Origin: Rhizobium sp. WYJ-E13 | GTDB taxonomy: Bacteria > Pseudomonadota > Alphaproteobacteria > Rhizobiales > Rhizobiaceae | DNA length: 64,000 nt | Direction: 5' to 3' | Assembly (NCBI RefSeq): GCF_018987265.1 | Contig: NZ_CP076853.1 | Location: 3,599,501-3,663,500, forward strand | In this document: positions 53,462-64,000 of the stretch, in pieces | Numbering within the stretch: position 1 is the stretch's first letter | Layout of the letters: each line of letters begins with the position of its first letter | Program-made: the position numbers and the translations under genes | The notes under the pieces: generated by a model | The model's database searches: none | The model's input: only the letters and a program-made list of their open reading frames with translations | Told to the model about the DNA's origin: nothing

Positions 53462-54676
53462 ATGCAGCAGCAGGACCGGGTGGCCGGAGCGGATTTCTTG
53501 CGTGCAACCGCCTGCCTGCTGGTCCTCACTCACCATCTCATTCTGCGCATCGACCTCACCAAGCTCGGCGAAGAATTGCGACCGACGCTGACTGCCTTGC
53601 GCTTCGGCAATTTCGGCGTCGCCATCTTCTTCGTCCTCAGCGGCTTCCTGCTGGCCTTGCCGTTCTGGCGTTCCCTTGATGCGGGCAATACGATGCCTGA
53701 TCTGCGCATCTATGCGCTACGCCGCGCGGCCCGCATCGTACCCGGCTATTGGGTGGCTTTGACGGCGGGCTTCATCCTCAGCATCACGTTACTTGGACAT
53801 GTGCTGACACCGGAACTTACTCTGCGCTATGCCAGCGGCCTTTTCTTCATGAGCCAATGGCACTGGCGCACTTTCTTTCCTGTCGAAGGCAACGGCCCGC
53901 TCTGGTCCATCTCTTTCGAAGCGACGAGCTACGTGCTGCTGCCGCTTTGTTTCCTCTGGCTTTTCGCGATCCCGGAAAACCGCCGTTCTCCGCCCGTCAC
54001 GCGCCTTGCCTGGCTCGGCATCATTGCCGTGACGCTGATCGCCCATGAAACCTTCCGTGTGCTTTTCCCGCCCAATGAGATCGACCGTGGCTGGCAATAT
54101 GGCATGCAGGGCGGCGCGAAGGAGTGGATGCCCAGCTACAATCCCATCGGTTTTTTCGCCGTTTTTGCGCTCGGCACACTCGCAGCCGGCATTCAGATCC
54201 TGCTGCCGCGAAAACGTCGGATCTCGTTCGATATCATCGCACTCGCCTGCCTCGCCGCCGCCGGCCTCCAGCTGCCGCTTTCGACAGGCGGACCCTGGGA
54301 AGCCTACGGATGGCTCGGAATTCCCTATGCCTTTCCGCTGTTTCCAGTTCTGATCGCTGCCGCCTTTGTGACCCTCTCGCGCTCCGTGCTGCTTGCGGCA
54401 CTGCTCGACAATATCGTCATGCGCTCTACGGCAACCATCTCATTCGGGATCTATATCTGGCAGGATATCGTGCTGACCTCGATGCAGACGATCTCTCCGG
54501 CGATATTCGGGATCGGCAGAGACGATCCGGTACAGGACTGGTTTATCGGCTGCGCCTTCGCGACGTCGATCATTTTTCTTTTCGCAAGCCTCAGCTATTT
54601 CGCTCTCGAACGACCGGCAATACGAAGCGCCGCACGCATAACGCGCAAGAATTCAGCCATTAAACAATATAGTTAA
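53462..54676 (+). CDS. Acyltransferase family 3 membrane protein
   Basis: This is a 404-aa inner-membrane protein with about ten helices, matching the OafA/YrhL acyltransferase-3 family that O-acetylates or acylates surface polysaccharides. FLRATACLLVLTHHLILRI carries the family's early RxxAxxxVxxxH-type catalytic segment, and FGNFGVAIFFVLSGFLLALPFW is characteristic. A GAGCGAGGGAGCGAC region with purine-rich sites precedes the ATG. A nearby ExoY-like sugar transferase on the same strand suggests a role in exopolysaccharide or lipopolysaccharide modification, but the acceptor is unknown. Confidence 0.85.
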   Translation: MQQQDRVAGADFLRATACLLVLTHHLILRIDLTKLGEELRPTLTALRFGNFGVAIFFVLSGFLLALPFWRSLDAGNTMPDLRIYALRRAARIVPGYWVALTAGFILSITLLGHVLTPELTLRYASGLFFMSQWHWRTFFPVEGNGPLWSISFEATSYVLLPLCFLWLFAIPENRRSPPVTRLAWLGIIAVTLIAHETFRVLFPPNEIDRGWQYGMQGGAKEWMPSYNPIGFFAVFALGTLAAGIQILLPRKRRISFDIIALACLAAAGLQLPLSTGGPWEAYGWLGIPYAFPLFPVLIAAAFVTLSRSVLLAALLDNIVMRSTATISFGIYIWQDIVLTSMQTISPAIFGIGRDDPVQDWFIGCAFATSIIFLFASLSYFALERPAIRSAARITRKNSAIKQYS

Positions 54677-54838
54677 TTCTCAACCCATTAAAAATATCCG
54701 AGACATATTTCGAAATACTCCCAAATTTGGCTCCGTTATGGTTACGAAAACGTTAGGGAGGTGGGTGACAAACCGATCCCGCCCATGTATTTGTGCCAGC
54801 GCGATGCAATATACGAGTATTTCCACGGACGTTGCTTA
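54677..54838. other. AT-rich intergenic region before the sugar transferase gene
   Basis: This 162-base region is noticeably richer in A+T than its surroundings. It includes a TTAATTCTC...AAAAATATCC stretch and a GGGAGG purine run near 54760. It probably holds the promoter of the sugar transferase. No clear -35/-10 pair or operator is identified. Confidence 0.4.
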
Positions 54839-55576
54839 ATGAACGTGTTTACTTCAAATAAGCTTCAAGATACGGCTTTCGCTGTAAAAACAGTGAGGAT
54901 GAAGGCTCGCGACGCAGCGAATTCCAATATTCGCCAGCCCGAAAACTTTGCCGCATTGGATGGCCGGAACGGATTTCAGCTCGGATTGAAGAGAGCTTTC
55001 GACATTTTCGGTGCAACAAGCGCGCTGATTATTCTGTTTCCAGTTCTTTTGGTGATCGCGTTTCTCATCGTGATCGATGACGGCGGGCCGGTGTTTTTCC
55101 GGCAGGTTCGCTGGGGCCTGAAGGGCAGCAAGATCACCGTCTACAAGTTTCGCTCCATGCGGGCCGATCTCTGCGATCCGACTGGCGTCGAGCAGACTGT
55201 CAAGGGTGATCGGCGCGTGACGCGGATTGGCGCCTTCCTGCGCAAGACCAACATCGACGAGCTTCCGCAGCTTCTCAACGTCATCAAGGGCGATATGTCG
55301 CTCGTCGGCCCCCGCTGCCACGCGATCAATATGCGCGCAGCCGGCATGCTCTACGAGGAACTGGTGCCCGAATATCATTACCGCCATCTGATGCGGCCGG
55401 GCATCACCGGCCTTGCCCAGACGCGCGGCTGGCGCGGTCCGACAGATCGACCGACAGAAGCGCGCGCCCGCATTGCCAGCGATATCTACTACATTAGAAA
55501 TTTCAGCATCTGGCTGGATATGAAGATCATGTTCCGCACGCTGCTGTCCGAATTGCGCGGCGGCACCGGGTTCTGA
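54839..55576 (+). CDS. ExoY-like polyprenyl-phosphate sugar transferase
   Basis: This is a 245-aa bacterial sugar transferase that moves a hexose-1-phosphate to undecaprenyl phosphate to begin exopolysaccharide repeat assembly. A single membrane helix (about residues 47-68) is followed by the conserved catalytic region: [21 protein letters not shown], then [35 protein letters not shown] and RPGITGLAQ. The chosen ATG is 54839; an in-frame start at 54761 has no homology support and ATG 54899 is another option. Rhizobial homologues include ExoY and PssA. Which polysaccharide it serves is not shown. Confidence 0.87.
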   Translation: MNVFTSNKLQDTAFAVKTVRMKARDAANSNIRQPENFAALDGRNGFQLGLKRAFDIFGATSALIILFPVLLVIAFLIVIDDGGPVFFRQVRWGLKGSKITVYKFRSMRADLCDPTGVEQTVKGDRRVTRIGAFLRKTNIDELPQLLNVIKGDMSLVGPRCHAINMRAAGMLYEELVPEYHYRHLMRPGITGLAQTRGWRGPTDRPTEARARIASDIYYIRNFSIWLDMKIMFRTLLSELRGGTGF

Positions 55577-55679
55577 GATACTGAATTTTCACGGGCGAAA
55601 TCGATCGGGCCGGCGGTGAGATACCGGCTGTTTTGTTTTACAGCATTCGCCGGGATAAGGGGCAGCATGTTCTCCCATG

Positions 55680-55707
55680 AGAAAAGCGGCCTGAAGGCCG
55701 CTTTTCT
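55680..55707. terminator. Bidirectional terminator between the sugar transferase and atpC
   Basis: A 12-bp perfect palindromic stem (55680-55691 with 55696-55707), loop TGAA, has A- and T-runs at the ends, so it can act on both strands. It lies between two convergent genes. Confidence 0.85.
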
Positions 55708-55736
55708 GTTCAATCTATGATGTCTGACTGAACCGA

Positions 55737-56144
55737 TCAGTCTTGACCGACCATGCCCTGCAGGCGGGTCATCTCCATGATGAAGTGCTCGAGCTTGGAC
55801 TTGTGCTCGTGGTGCACGACATCCTCAAGTTCCTTCTTCGCAGCTTCGATGCGACGGGTCAGTTCGTCCTTGTTGAGTTCTTCCACCGGAACGGCAGATT
55901 CGGCAAGCAGCGTGCAGCCGGTCGGCAGGACGTCAGCGAAACCACCGAACACAACGTAATCCTGCTTCGAGCCCGAAGAGGAACGAACGCTTACGATGCC
56001 CGGCTTGATGGTCGTCATCGTCGGGGCATGGTTGGCCATAACAGTCATCTCGCCTTCGGTGGCAGGAATGACGACCTCGGTCACCATTTCCGACAGCAGC
56101 AGGCGCTCCGGCGAAACGAGCTCAAAATTGAAATTGTCAGCCAT
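55737..56144 (-). CDS. atpC: F1-ATPase epsilon subunit
   Basis: This is the 135-aa epsilon subunit of the F1 sector, which couples rotation and regulates ATP hydrolysis. The N-terminal beta-sandwich FNFELVSPERLLLSEMVTEVVIPATEGEMTVMANHAPTMTTIKPG is the family pattern, followed by a helical C-terminal hairpin (ELNKDELTRRIEAAKKELED). The ATG overlaps the stop codon of the upstream small ORF (TGATG), and it ends the operon. Confidence 0.95.
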   Translation of the reverse strand: MADNFNFELVSPERLLLSEMVTEVVIPATEGEMTVMANHAPTMTTIKPGIVSVRSSSGSKQDYVVFGGFADVLPTGCTLLAESAVPVEELNKDELTRRIEAAKKELEDVVHHEHKSKLEHFIMEMTRLQGMVGQD

Positions 56145-56385
56145 CAGTGACTTACCTTCTCGGCTATGGCTTTTGCATCTTGCAATTTGGTCCCGCAGAA
56201 CGGGCAGTACACTATGGCCTGGTCGAGATAGCCAAGGCCTTCCTCGGTCTGAGCCAGCCCGACAACCATCATCATCACGCCGTTGTCGGCACGGTAGATA
56301 GTCGGCGCCGCCGGTTCAGGAAGTTCGGCCACGACACTCTTGAGGGTGTCGCAGCAGAACATCATCTCGTCCAGAGCGTCGCTCA

Positions 56386-56386
<1 letters not shown>
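56144..56386 (-). CDS. Small CPFCG protein inserted between atpD and atpC
   Basis: This is an 80-aa protein of unknown function encoded inside the F1 operon. The N-terminal half is acidic (MSDALDEMMFCCDTLKSVVAELPEP), then a beta-like stretch (IYRADNGVMMMVVGLAQ) and a C-terminal YCPFCGTKLQ. That is a CPxCG zinc-knuckle half, with Cys12 and Cys13 (FCCD) as possible further ligands. Its ATG overlaps the atpD stop and its stop overlaps the atpC ATG (TGATG at both ends), so it is translationally coupled. The adjacent in-frame TTG 3 bases upstream is an alternative start. Standard F1 operons have no gene here. Confidence 0.78.
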
Positions 56387-58720
<2,334 letters not shown>

Positions 58721-58748
58721 CCGTTATCCGTCCTAACCTAGTGCCCGA

Positions 58749-60277
<1,529 letters not shown>

Positions 60278-60278
<1 letters not shown>

Positions 60279-60844
60279 CAGCCGACCTCTTTCAATGCAA
60301 GCTTAAGGGTAGAGAGTTTGGTACGAAGAGACGTGTCAATCTGACGGGATCCGACCTTGACGATCAGGCCACCAAGAATTGACGGATCAACCGTGACAGC
60401 AATCGCCACGTCTTTGCCGGTGACGCCCTTCAGCGCCGCCTTCAATTCATTTTCCTGCTCCGCGTTCAGAGCATGGGCCGAAGTGACTTCAGCAGAAATT
60501 TCGCCGCGATGGTTGGCAGCAATGATGCGGAAGGCCTTGATCATGCCCGGCAGGGCAAACAGGCGGCGGTTACGCGCCACGACCTTCAGGAAATTGGCGA
60601 AGAAGCCCGAGATGCCGGCCTTTTCGGCGATAGCAACGATGCCCTTGAGCTGATCTTCTGCGGAAAAAACCGGGCTGAGAACGAAGCGCTTCAGGTCGTC
60701 GCTTTCGTCCAGCATGGTCTGGAACCGGTCGAGATCAGCGGTAACGCTGTCAACCGCGCCTTCTTCGAGAGCCAGCTCGAAAAGCGACGAGGCATAGCGC
60801 TCTGCAACACCAGAAGTAAGCTGGGACGTGTCTGCCACGGGCAC
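60278..60844 (-). CDS. atpH: F1-ATPase delta subunit
   Basis: This is the 188-aa peripheral stalk subunit that ties F1 to the F0 b-subunits. [24 protein letters not shown] is the typical N-terminal helical domain. The conserved [33 protein letters not shown] near the C terminus is diagnostic. The start is GTG at 60842-60844 (GTG CCC GTG GCA), with an AGGGAAA site about 7 bases upstream; the frame is open further back without homology. It heads the F1 operon, and the F0 genes are absent here, as is usual for rhizobia. Confidence 0.93.
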
Positions 60845-61099
60845 AAATTTCCCTGATTTCAATTCAAAATCGGACTTTCGGCGGGCGCCGAACTTATGAT
60901 CTTGAATTCGTTTTGATTTCCCCCAGAAATCGCAAGAGAAGCCTCTTGCTTCTTCCGAAATTCGGGGTCCGTCTAACATAGGATATCCGGACTCGCAACA
61001 CGCGTAATGCCCGAATACGTGTTTCGCTTGATTTTCTGTCTGCAAAATTACGGAAACACCTGAAAGCGGCCCGTGAAACACCTTCTTTTCCGCTTCAGA

Positions 61100-61489
61100 T
61101 CAGCCCTGCAGGAAGCCGAAAACGTGGAGCAGCGGCAGCGCGGCGACGGCCGCCTGCACAACCAGAAGTAAATAATTGAGGAGCGTGCTCCCCTTATCAG
61201 ACAGAATGGAAATGATGCGTGCGAAAGCCGCCATCGCGAAGGCTGCTCCAAGCGCCAGATAGGTCCAGTCCTGCGCCAGCATGATCGTGGCAAGGCCGAG
61301 GCCAAGATAGAGGCCGCCCATTGATCGGACTTCGCTAAAACCTTCGCGCCGCTCGCCGCGGGGCGCCAAACCGAAAGCTCGCATAGCAAGGCCAGGCGCG
61401 AACATGATGACGAAGCCGGCAAGCGCCGTGAAGGCTGCCGCACCGAAGGCAAGCTGCTCGCCAAATTCCGTCGGAAAGTAGAGTTCCAT
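61100..61489 (-). CDS. DUF4345-like small membrane protein
   Basis: This is a 129-aa inner-membrane protein with four hydrophobic helices (ALAGFVIMFAPGLAMRAFGL, MGGLYLGLGLATIMLAQ, YLALGAAFAMAAFARIISIL, LLLVVQAAVAALPLLHVFGF). The arrangement resembles DUF4345-type proteins of unknown role. The ATG at 61489 (MELYF) is chosen over an in-frame ATG at 61507. It lies between priA and atpH on the same strand and is not part of the ATP synthase itself. The F1 promoter probably lies in the gap of about 255 bases after it. Confidence 0.7.
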   Translation of the reverse strand: MELYFPTEFGEQLAFGAAAFTALAGFVIMFAPGLAMRAFGLAPRGERREGFSEVRSMGGLYLGLGLATIMLAQDWTYLALGAAFAMAAFARIISILSDKGSTLLNYLLLVVQAAVAALPLLHVFGFLQG

Positions 61490-61567
61490 GCCTCGACCCC
61501 AAATCATCAGCTGATTCTGCGTTTATGCCATGATCGGCCGCATCCGGAAATGTCGGGCAGCAATGAT

Positions 61568-63784
61568 CTACAGGAAGCTCTGCGGATCGATGTCGAGCTG
61601 CACCTGAACAGAGCCGCGCTCTTTCGGCGATTGCGACAGCATCGCCCGCAGATAGGCCTGCATGTCGGAATTCCGGCGTCCATGCACCAAAAGACGAAAA
61701 CGATGGCGGCCGCGCACCAGCGCCAGCGGCGCCTCCGCCGGACCGAGGACGGAAATGCCTGAAACCTGGGGTGCAGCGTTGCGCATGCCGCGCGCATGGT
61801 TCTCCGCATCATGCCGCGTATCGGCCGAAACGATGATGGAGGCGAGCCTGCCGAAGGGTGGGAGCACCGCACGCTCCCGCTCGCTGATTTCGCGCTCGTA
61901 AAAGGCCCGCGCATCGCCCGACACGATCGCCTGCATGACCGGATGCTGCGGCTGATAGGTCTGCAGCAGCCCATGGCTCTTGAGCCCGGTTCGGCCGGCA
62001 CGACCCGTGACCTGCGAAAGAAGCTGGAAGGTCCGCTCCGCCGCGCGCGGATCACCATTCGCGAGCCCAAGATCCGAGTCGACGATGCCGACAAGCGTCA
62101 TCAGCGGAAAATTGTGCCCCTTGGCCACGAGCTGTGTACCGATGACGATATCCGCCTCTCCCTTGGCGATGGCATCGAGCTCCAGCCGCAGCCGCTTCAC
62201 CCCGCCCATGATATCGGAAGAGAGCACGATGGTACGCGCATCGGGAAAATGCCGCTCCACCTCTTCGGCGATGCGCTCCACGCCCGGCCCGCAGGCGACG
62301 AGGTGGTCGAGCGTTCCGCATTCCGGGCAGGCCTCTGGCGTCGGCTCGGTATGGCCGCATTGATGGCATTGCAGTTGCCGGCGAAAGCGATGCTCGACCA
62401 GCCAGCTCGAACATTGCGGGCATTGGAAACGATGGCCGCAGACACGGCAGAGCGTCAGCGGCGCATAACCTCGGCGATTGAGGAAAAGCAGCGCCTGCTC
62501 GCCCTTTTCTACCGTCTTACCGATCGCCCGGATCAACACGGGTGACAGGAAACCGCCGCGCTCAGGGGGGTGTCGTCGTAAGTCAACGAGATGCAGGTCG
62601 GGAAGTGCCGCGTCGCCGAAACGTGTCGGCAGATGGATCGTGCTGTAGCGTCCGCTCTGGCCATTGACTTGACTCTCCACAGAAGGCGTCGCCGAAACGA
62701 GCACAACAGGAAAATCGCCGATCCGACCCCGTACAACAGCCATGTCGCGCGCGTTGTAATAAACGCGATCTTCCTGCTTGTAGGCAGGATCATGCTCTTC
62801 ATCGACGATGATGAGACCGAGATCTTCAAACGGCAGGAACAGCGCCGAGCGCGCGCCGGCGACGACCCGCACCTCACCCGTTACCGCCTGCCGCCAGACC
62901 TTTTCACGCATACGCGGCGCAAGATCGGAATGCCACTCGGCAGGTTTCGCGCCGAACCGGTCCTGGAAGCGTTCGAGGAAGCTTGCGGTAAGAGCGATCT
63001 CCGGCAGCAGGATCAGCACCTGTTTGCCCCGCCTCAGCGTCTCTGCGATTGCCTCGAAATAGACTTCCGTCTTGCCGGAGCCGGTCACGCCGTCGATCAG
63101 CGAAACGGCAAATTCGCCCTTGCGCACTTCGTCCAGAATTTCCTCGGCGGCCTCCTTCTGCGGACCCTCGAGGCGGGAACCGATGAAGTCCGGATCGGGC
63201 CTAGCAACAACAGGCGGCGGCGGCAGGAAGATGGTCTCGAAAATGCCCTGTGCAATCAGCCCGTCAACGACGCTGGTGGAGACACCTGCGGCATGGGCAA
63301 GACCGATCCGGGTCCAGGAGAGCCCGTCTGAGGTCGCATCGAGCACGCGAGCGCGCGCCGGCGTCATCCGCTCCGGCTGGCCACCGACGAACCGTAATCC
63401 CTCCACCATCGGCTCCGGCTCGAAGGCATTCGGCGCCCTCAGCGCCATCCGCGCCACCAGTCCCGGCGGAGAAAGCGTATAGGTCGCCACCCAGTCGATG
63501 AAATCCCGCATCTCCTTGTTGAGCGGTGGGCAATCGAAGACGTGGGTGATGGGCCTGAGCTTCTTAGGGTCGACACCATCCTCACCGCCATCCCAGACGA
63601 CACCGATCACCTGGCGCGGCCCAAGCGGCACCTGCACGACCGAGCCGGGCTCGACCGCAATGCCATCGGGCACAGAATAGGAATAGGGTTTTGGCGCCGG
63701 CATCGGCACCAGCACCGGAACTGTACGGTTTACGGGCAGGGCCTCGAAAAGCGCGCCAAAAAGATCGGACGAATCTGTACTCAT
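61568..63784 (-). CDS. priA: Primosomal protein N' (replication restart helicase PriA)
   Basis: This is a 738-aa DEAH-type helicase that restarts stalled replication forks. The N-terminal DNA-binding domain (PVLVPMPAPKPYSYSVP) is followed by a helicase core with Walker A GVTGSGKTEVY at about residues 232-242 and DEEH at 328-331. An eight-Cys zinc region follows (CRVCGHRFQCPQC, CHQCGHTEPTPEACPEC) before the C-terminal helicase lobe. The ATG at 63782-63784 (MSTDSSDLF) gives the expected start; an in-frame start at 63832 is less likely. It lies next to the F1 operon, as usual in rhizobia. Confidence 0.96.
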   Translation of the reverse strand: MSTDSSDLFGALFEALPVNRTVPVLVPMPAPKPYSYSVPDGIAVEPGSVVQVPLGPRQVIGVVWDGGEDGVDPKKLRPITHVFDCPPLNKEMRDFIDWVATYTLSPPGLVARMALRAPNAFEPEPMVEGLRFVGGQPERMTPARARVLDATSDGLSWTRIGLAHAAGVSTSVVDGLIAQGIFETIFLPPPPVVARPDPDFIGSRLEGPQKEAAEEILDEVRKGEFAVSLIDGVTGSGKTEVYFEAIAETLRRGKQVLILLPEIALTASFLERFQDRFGAKPAEWHSDLAPRMREKVWRQAVTGEVRVVAGARSALFLPFEDLGLIIVDEEHDPAYKQEDRVYYNARDMAVVRGRIGDFPVVLVSATPSVESQVNGQSGRYSTIHLPTRFGDAALPDLHLVDLRRHPPERGGFLSPVLIRAIGKTVEKGEQALLFLNRRGYAPLTLCRVCGHRFQCPQCSSWLVEHRFRRQLQCHQCGHTEPTPEACPECGTLDHLVACGPGVERIAEEVERHFPDARTIVLSSDIMGGVKRLRLELDAIAKGEADIVIGTQLVAKGHNFPLMTLVGIVDSDLGLANGDPRAAERTFQLLSQVTGRAGRTGLKSHGLLQTYQPQHPVMQAIVSGDARAFYEREISERERAVLPPFGRLASIIVSADTRHDAENHARGMRNAAPQVSGISVLGPAEAPLALVRGRHRFRLLVHGRRNSDMQAYLRAMLSQSPKERGSVQVQLDIDPQSFL

Positions 63785-63838
63785 CGCGGCAGACCATGCC
63801 CGCAACGGCCGTGAAATGAAACCCGCCGACAATGAGGG

Positions 63839-64000
63839 CTATTCGTCATCGTCGTCGTCACCAGCGATCGTTCCCGTCAGCCGCATGCCTTCGATCCAGG
63901 TGGCGCCATTCTCGCGGATAACCTTTCGTGAACGAACGCCACAACGTTCGCGCACGGCCTCGGCCAGTTGCGCCGAATGGGTGACGATCCAGACCTGGCT
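63839..64000 (-). CDS. AAA-family ATPase, C-terminal fragment
   Basis: Only the last 53 residues are present, since the gene runs off the right window edge. QVWIVTHSAQLAEAVRERC matches the H-loop/switch (TH) region near the C terminus of ABC/RecF-like AAA ATPases. The tail is GATWIEGMRLTGTIAG followed by a run of Asp and Glu. This resembles the C terminus of single-gene predicted ATPases (COG4637 type). The precise family cannot be set from the fragment. Confidence 0.6.
   Translation of the reverse strand, partial: SQVWIVTHSAQLAEAVRERCGVRSRKVIRENGATWIEGMRLTGTIAGDDDDDE

Overview
This 64 kb window is chromosomal DNA from an alphaproteobacterium of the Rhizobiaceae, most likely Rhizobium in the strict sense. 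The evidence is: G+C-rich coding sequence; typical rhizobial gene neighbourhoods (aroK-aroB-HlyC/CorC protein, xerD-accA, a dxr/hemA pair, priA next to an F1-only atpHAGDC operon with no F0 genes, aerobic cobST); ALA synthase HemA of the C4 (Shemin) pathway; and two palindromic intergenic elements that resemble Rhizobium mosaic repeats. I see no phage, insertion sequence, integron, CRISPR array or defence island. Nearly all of the sequence is core or conserved accessory chromosome.

Layout: 1-5.9 kb holds a glyoxalase II tail, a cupin, a DMT exporter, a DUF3108 protein, rpmB, a queuosine-precursor transporter, a small P-loop kinase and a phytase-like esterase. 5.9-8.8 kb is cobS-cobT (cobaltochelatase). 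9-10.6 kb has a J-domain protein, BolA and a DUF2938 protein. 10.6-16 kb has aroK-aroB-CorC on the minus strand, diverging from a 58-aa membrane peptide, xerD and accA. 16-21.4 kb has an L,D-transpeptidase-like lipoprotein, TusA, a His-rich COG0523 metallochaperone GTPase, a DD-carboxypeptidase, an M20 amidohydrolase and tRNA-Arg(CCT). 21.4-26.5 kb has small proteins, a BON protein, a secreted barrel-like protein, dxr, hemA and a glycine-zipper lipoprotein. 26.6-34.9 kb encodes the TamA/TamB envelope translocation module. TamB carries seven tandem copies of a 107-residue unit.

34.9-38.4 kb has an Lrp regulator divergent from arginase-ornithine aminotransferase, followed by a broken chemoreceptor tail and cheW. 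38.6-47.4 kb is a formate oxidation locus: OFA-family transporter, fdsD, fdhD, fdsA, fdsB, fdsG and a LysR regulator, all on the minus strand. 47.5-49.9 kb has an ArsR regulator, an SDR, and SoxR divergent from an FMN reductase with a SoxR box in a 19-bp promoter spacer. 50.1-53.4 kb is a TPP-riboswitch-controlled ykoF-thiXZY pyrimidine/thiamine precursor uptake operon. 53.5-55.6 kb has an acyltransferase and an ExoY-like sugar transferase. 55.7-61.5 kb is the F1 ATP synthase operon, with an unexpected CPFCG small protein coupled between atpD and atpC. 61.6-63.8 kb is priA, and the window ends in an AAA ATPase tail.

No large undescribed system is evident. The most unusual items are the strictly phased TamB repeat block, the small zinc-knuckle-like ORF inside atpDC, the chemoreceptor remnant that keeps its CheR tether, and a mosaic repeat that forms the C terminus of a kinase-like protein. 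All calls rest on reading the sequence; no database search was run.
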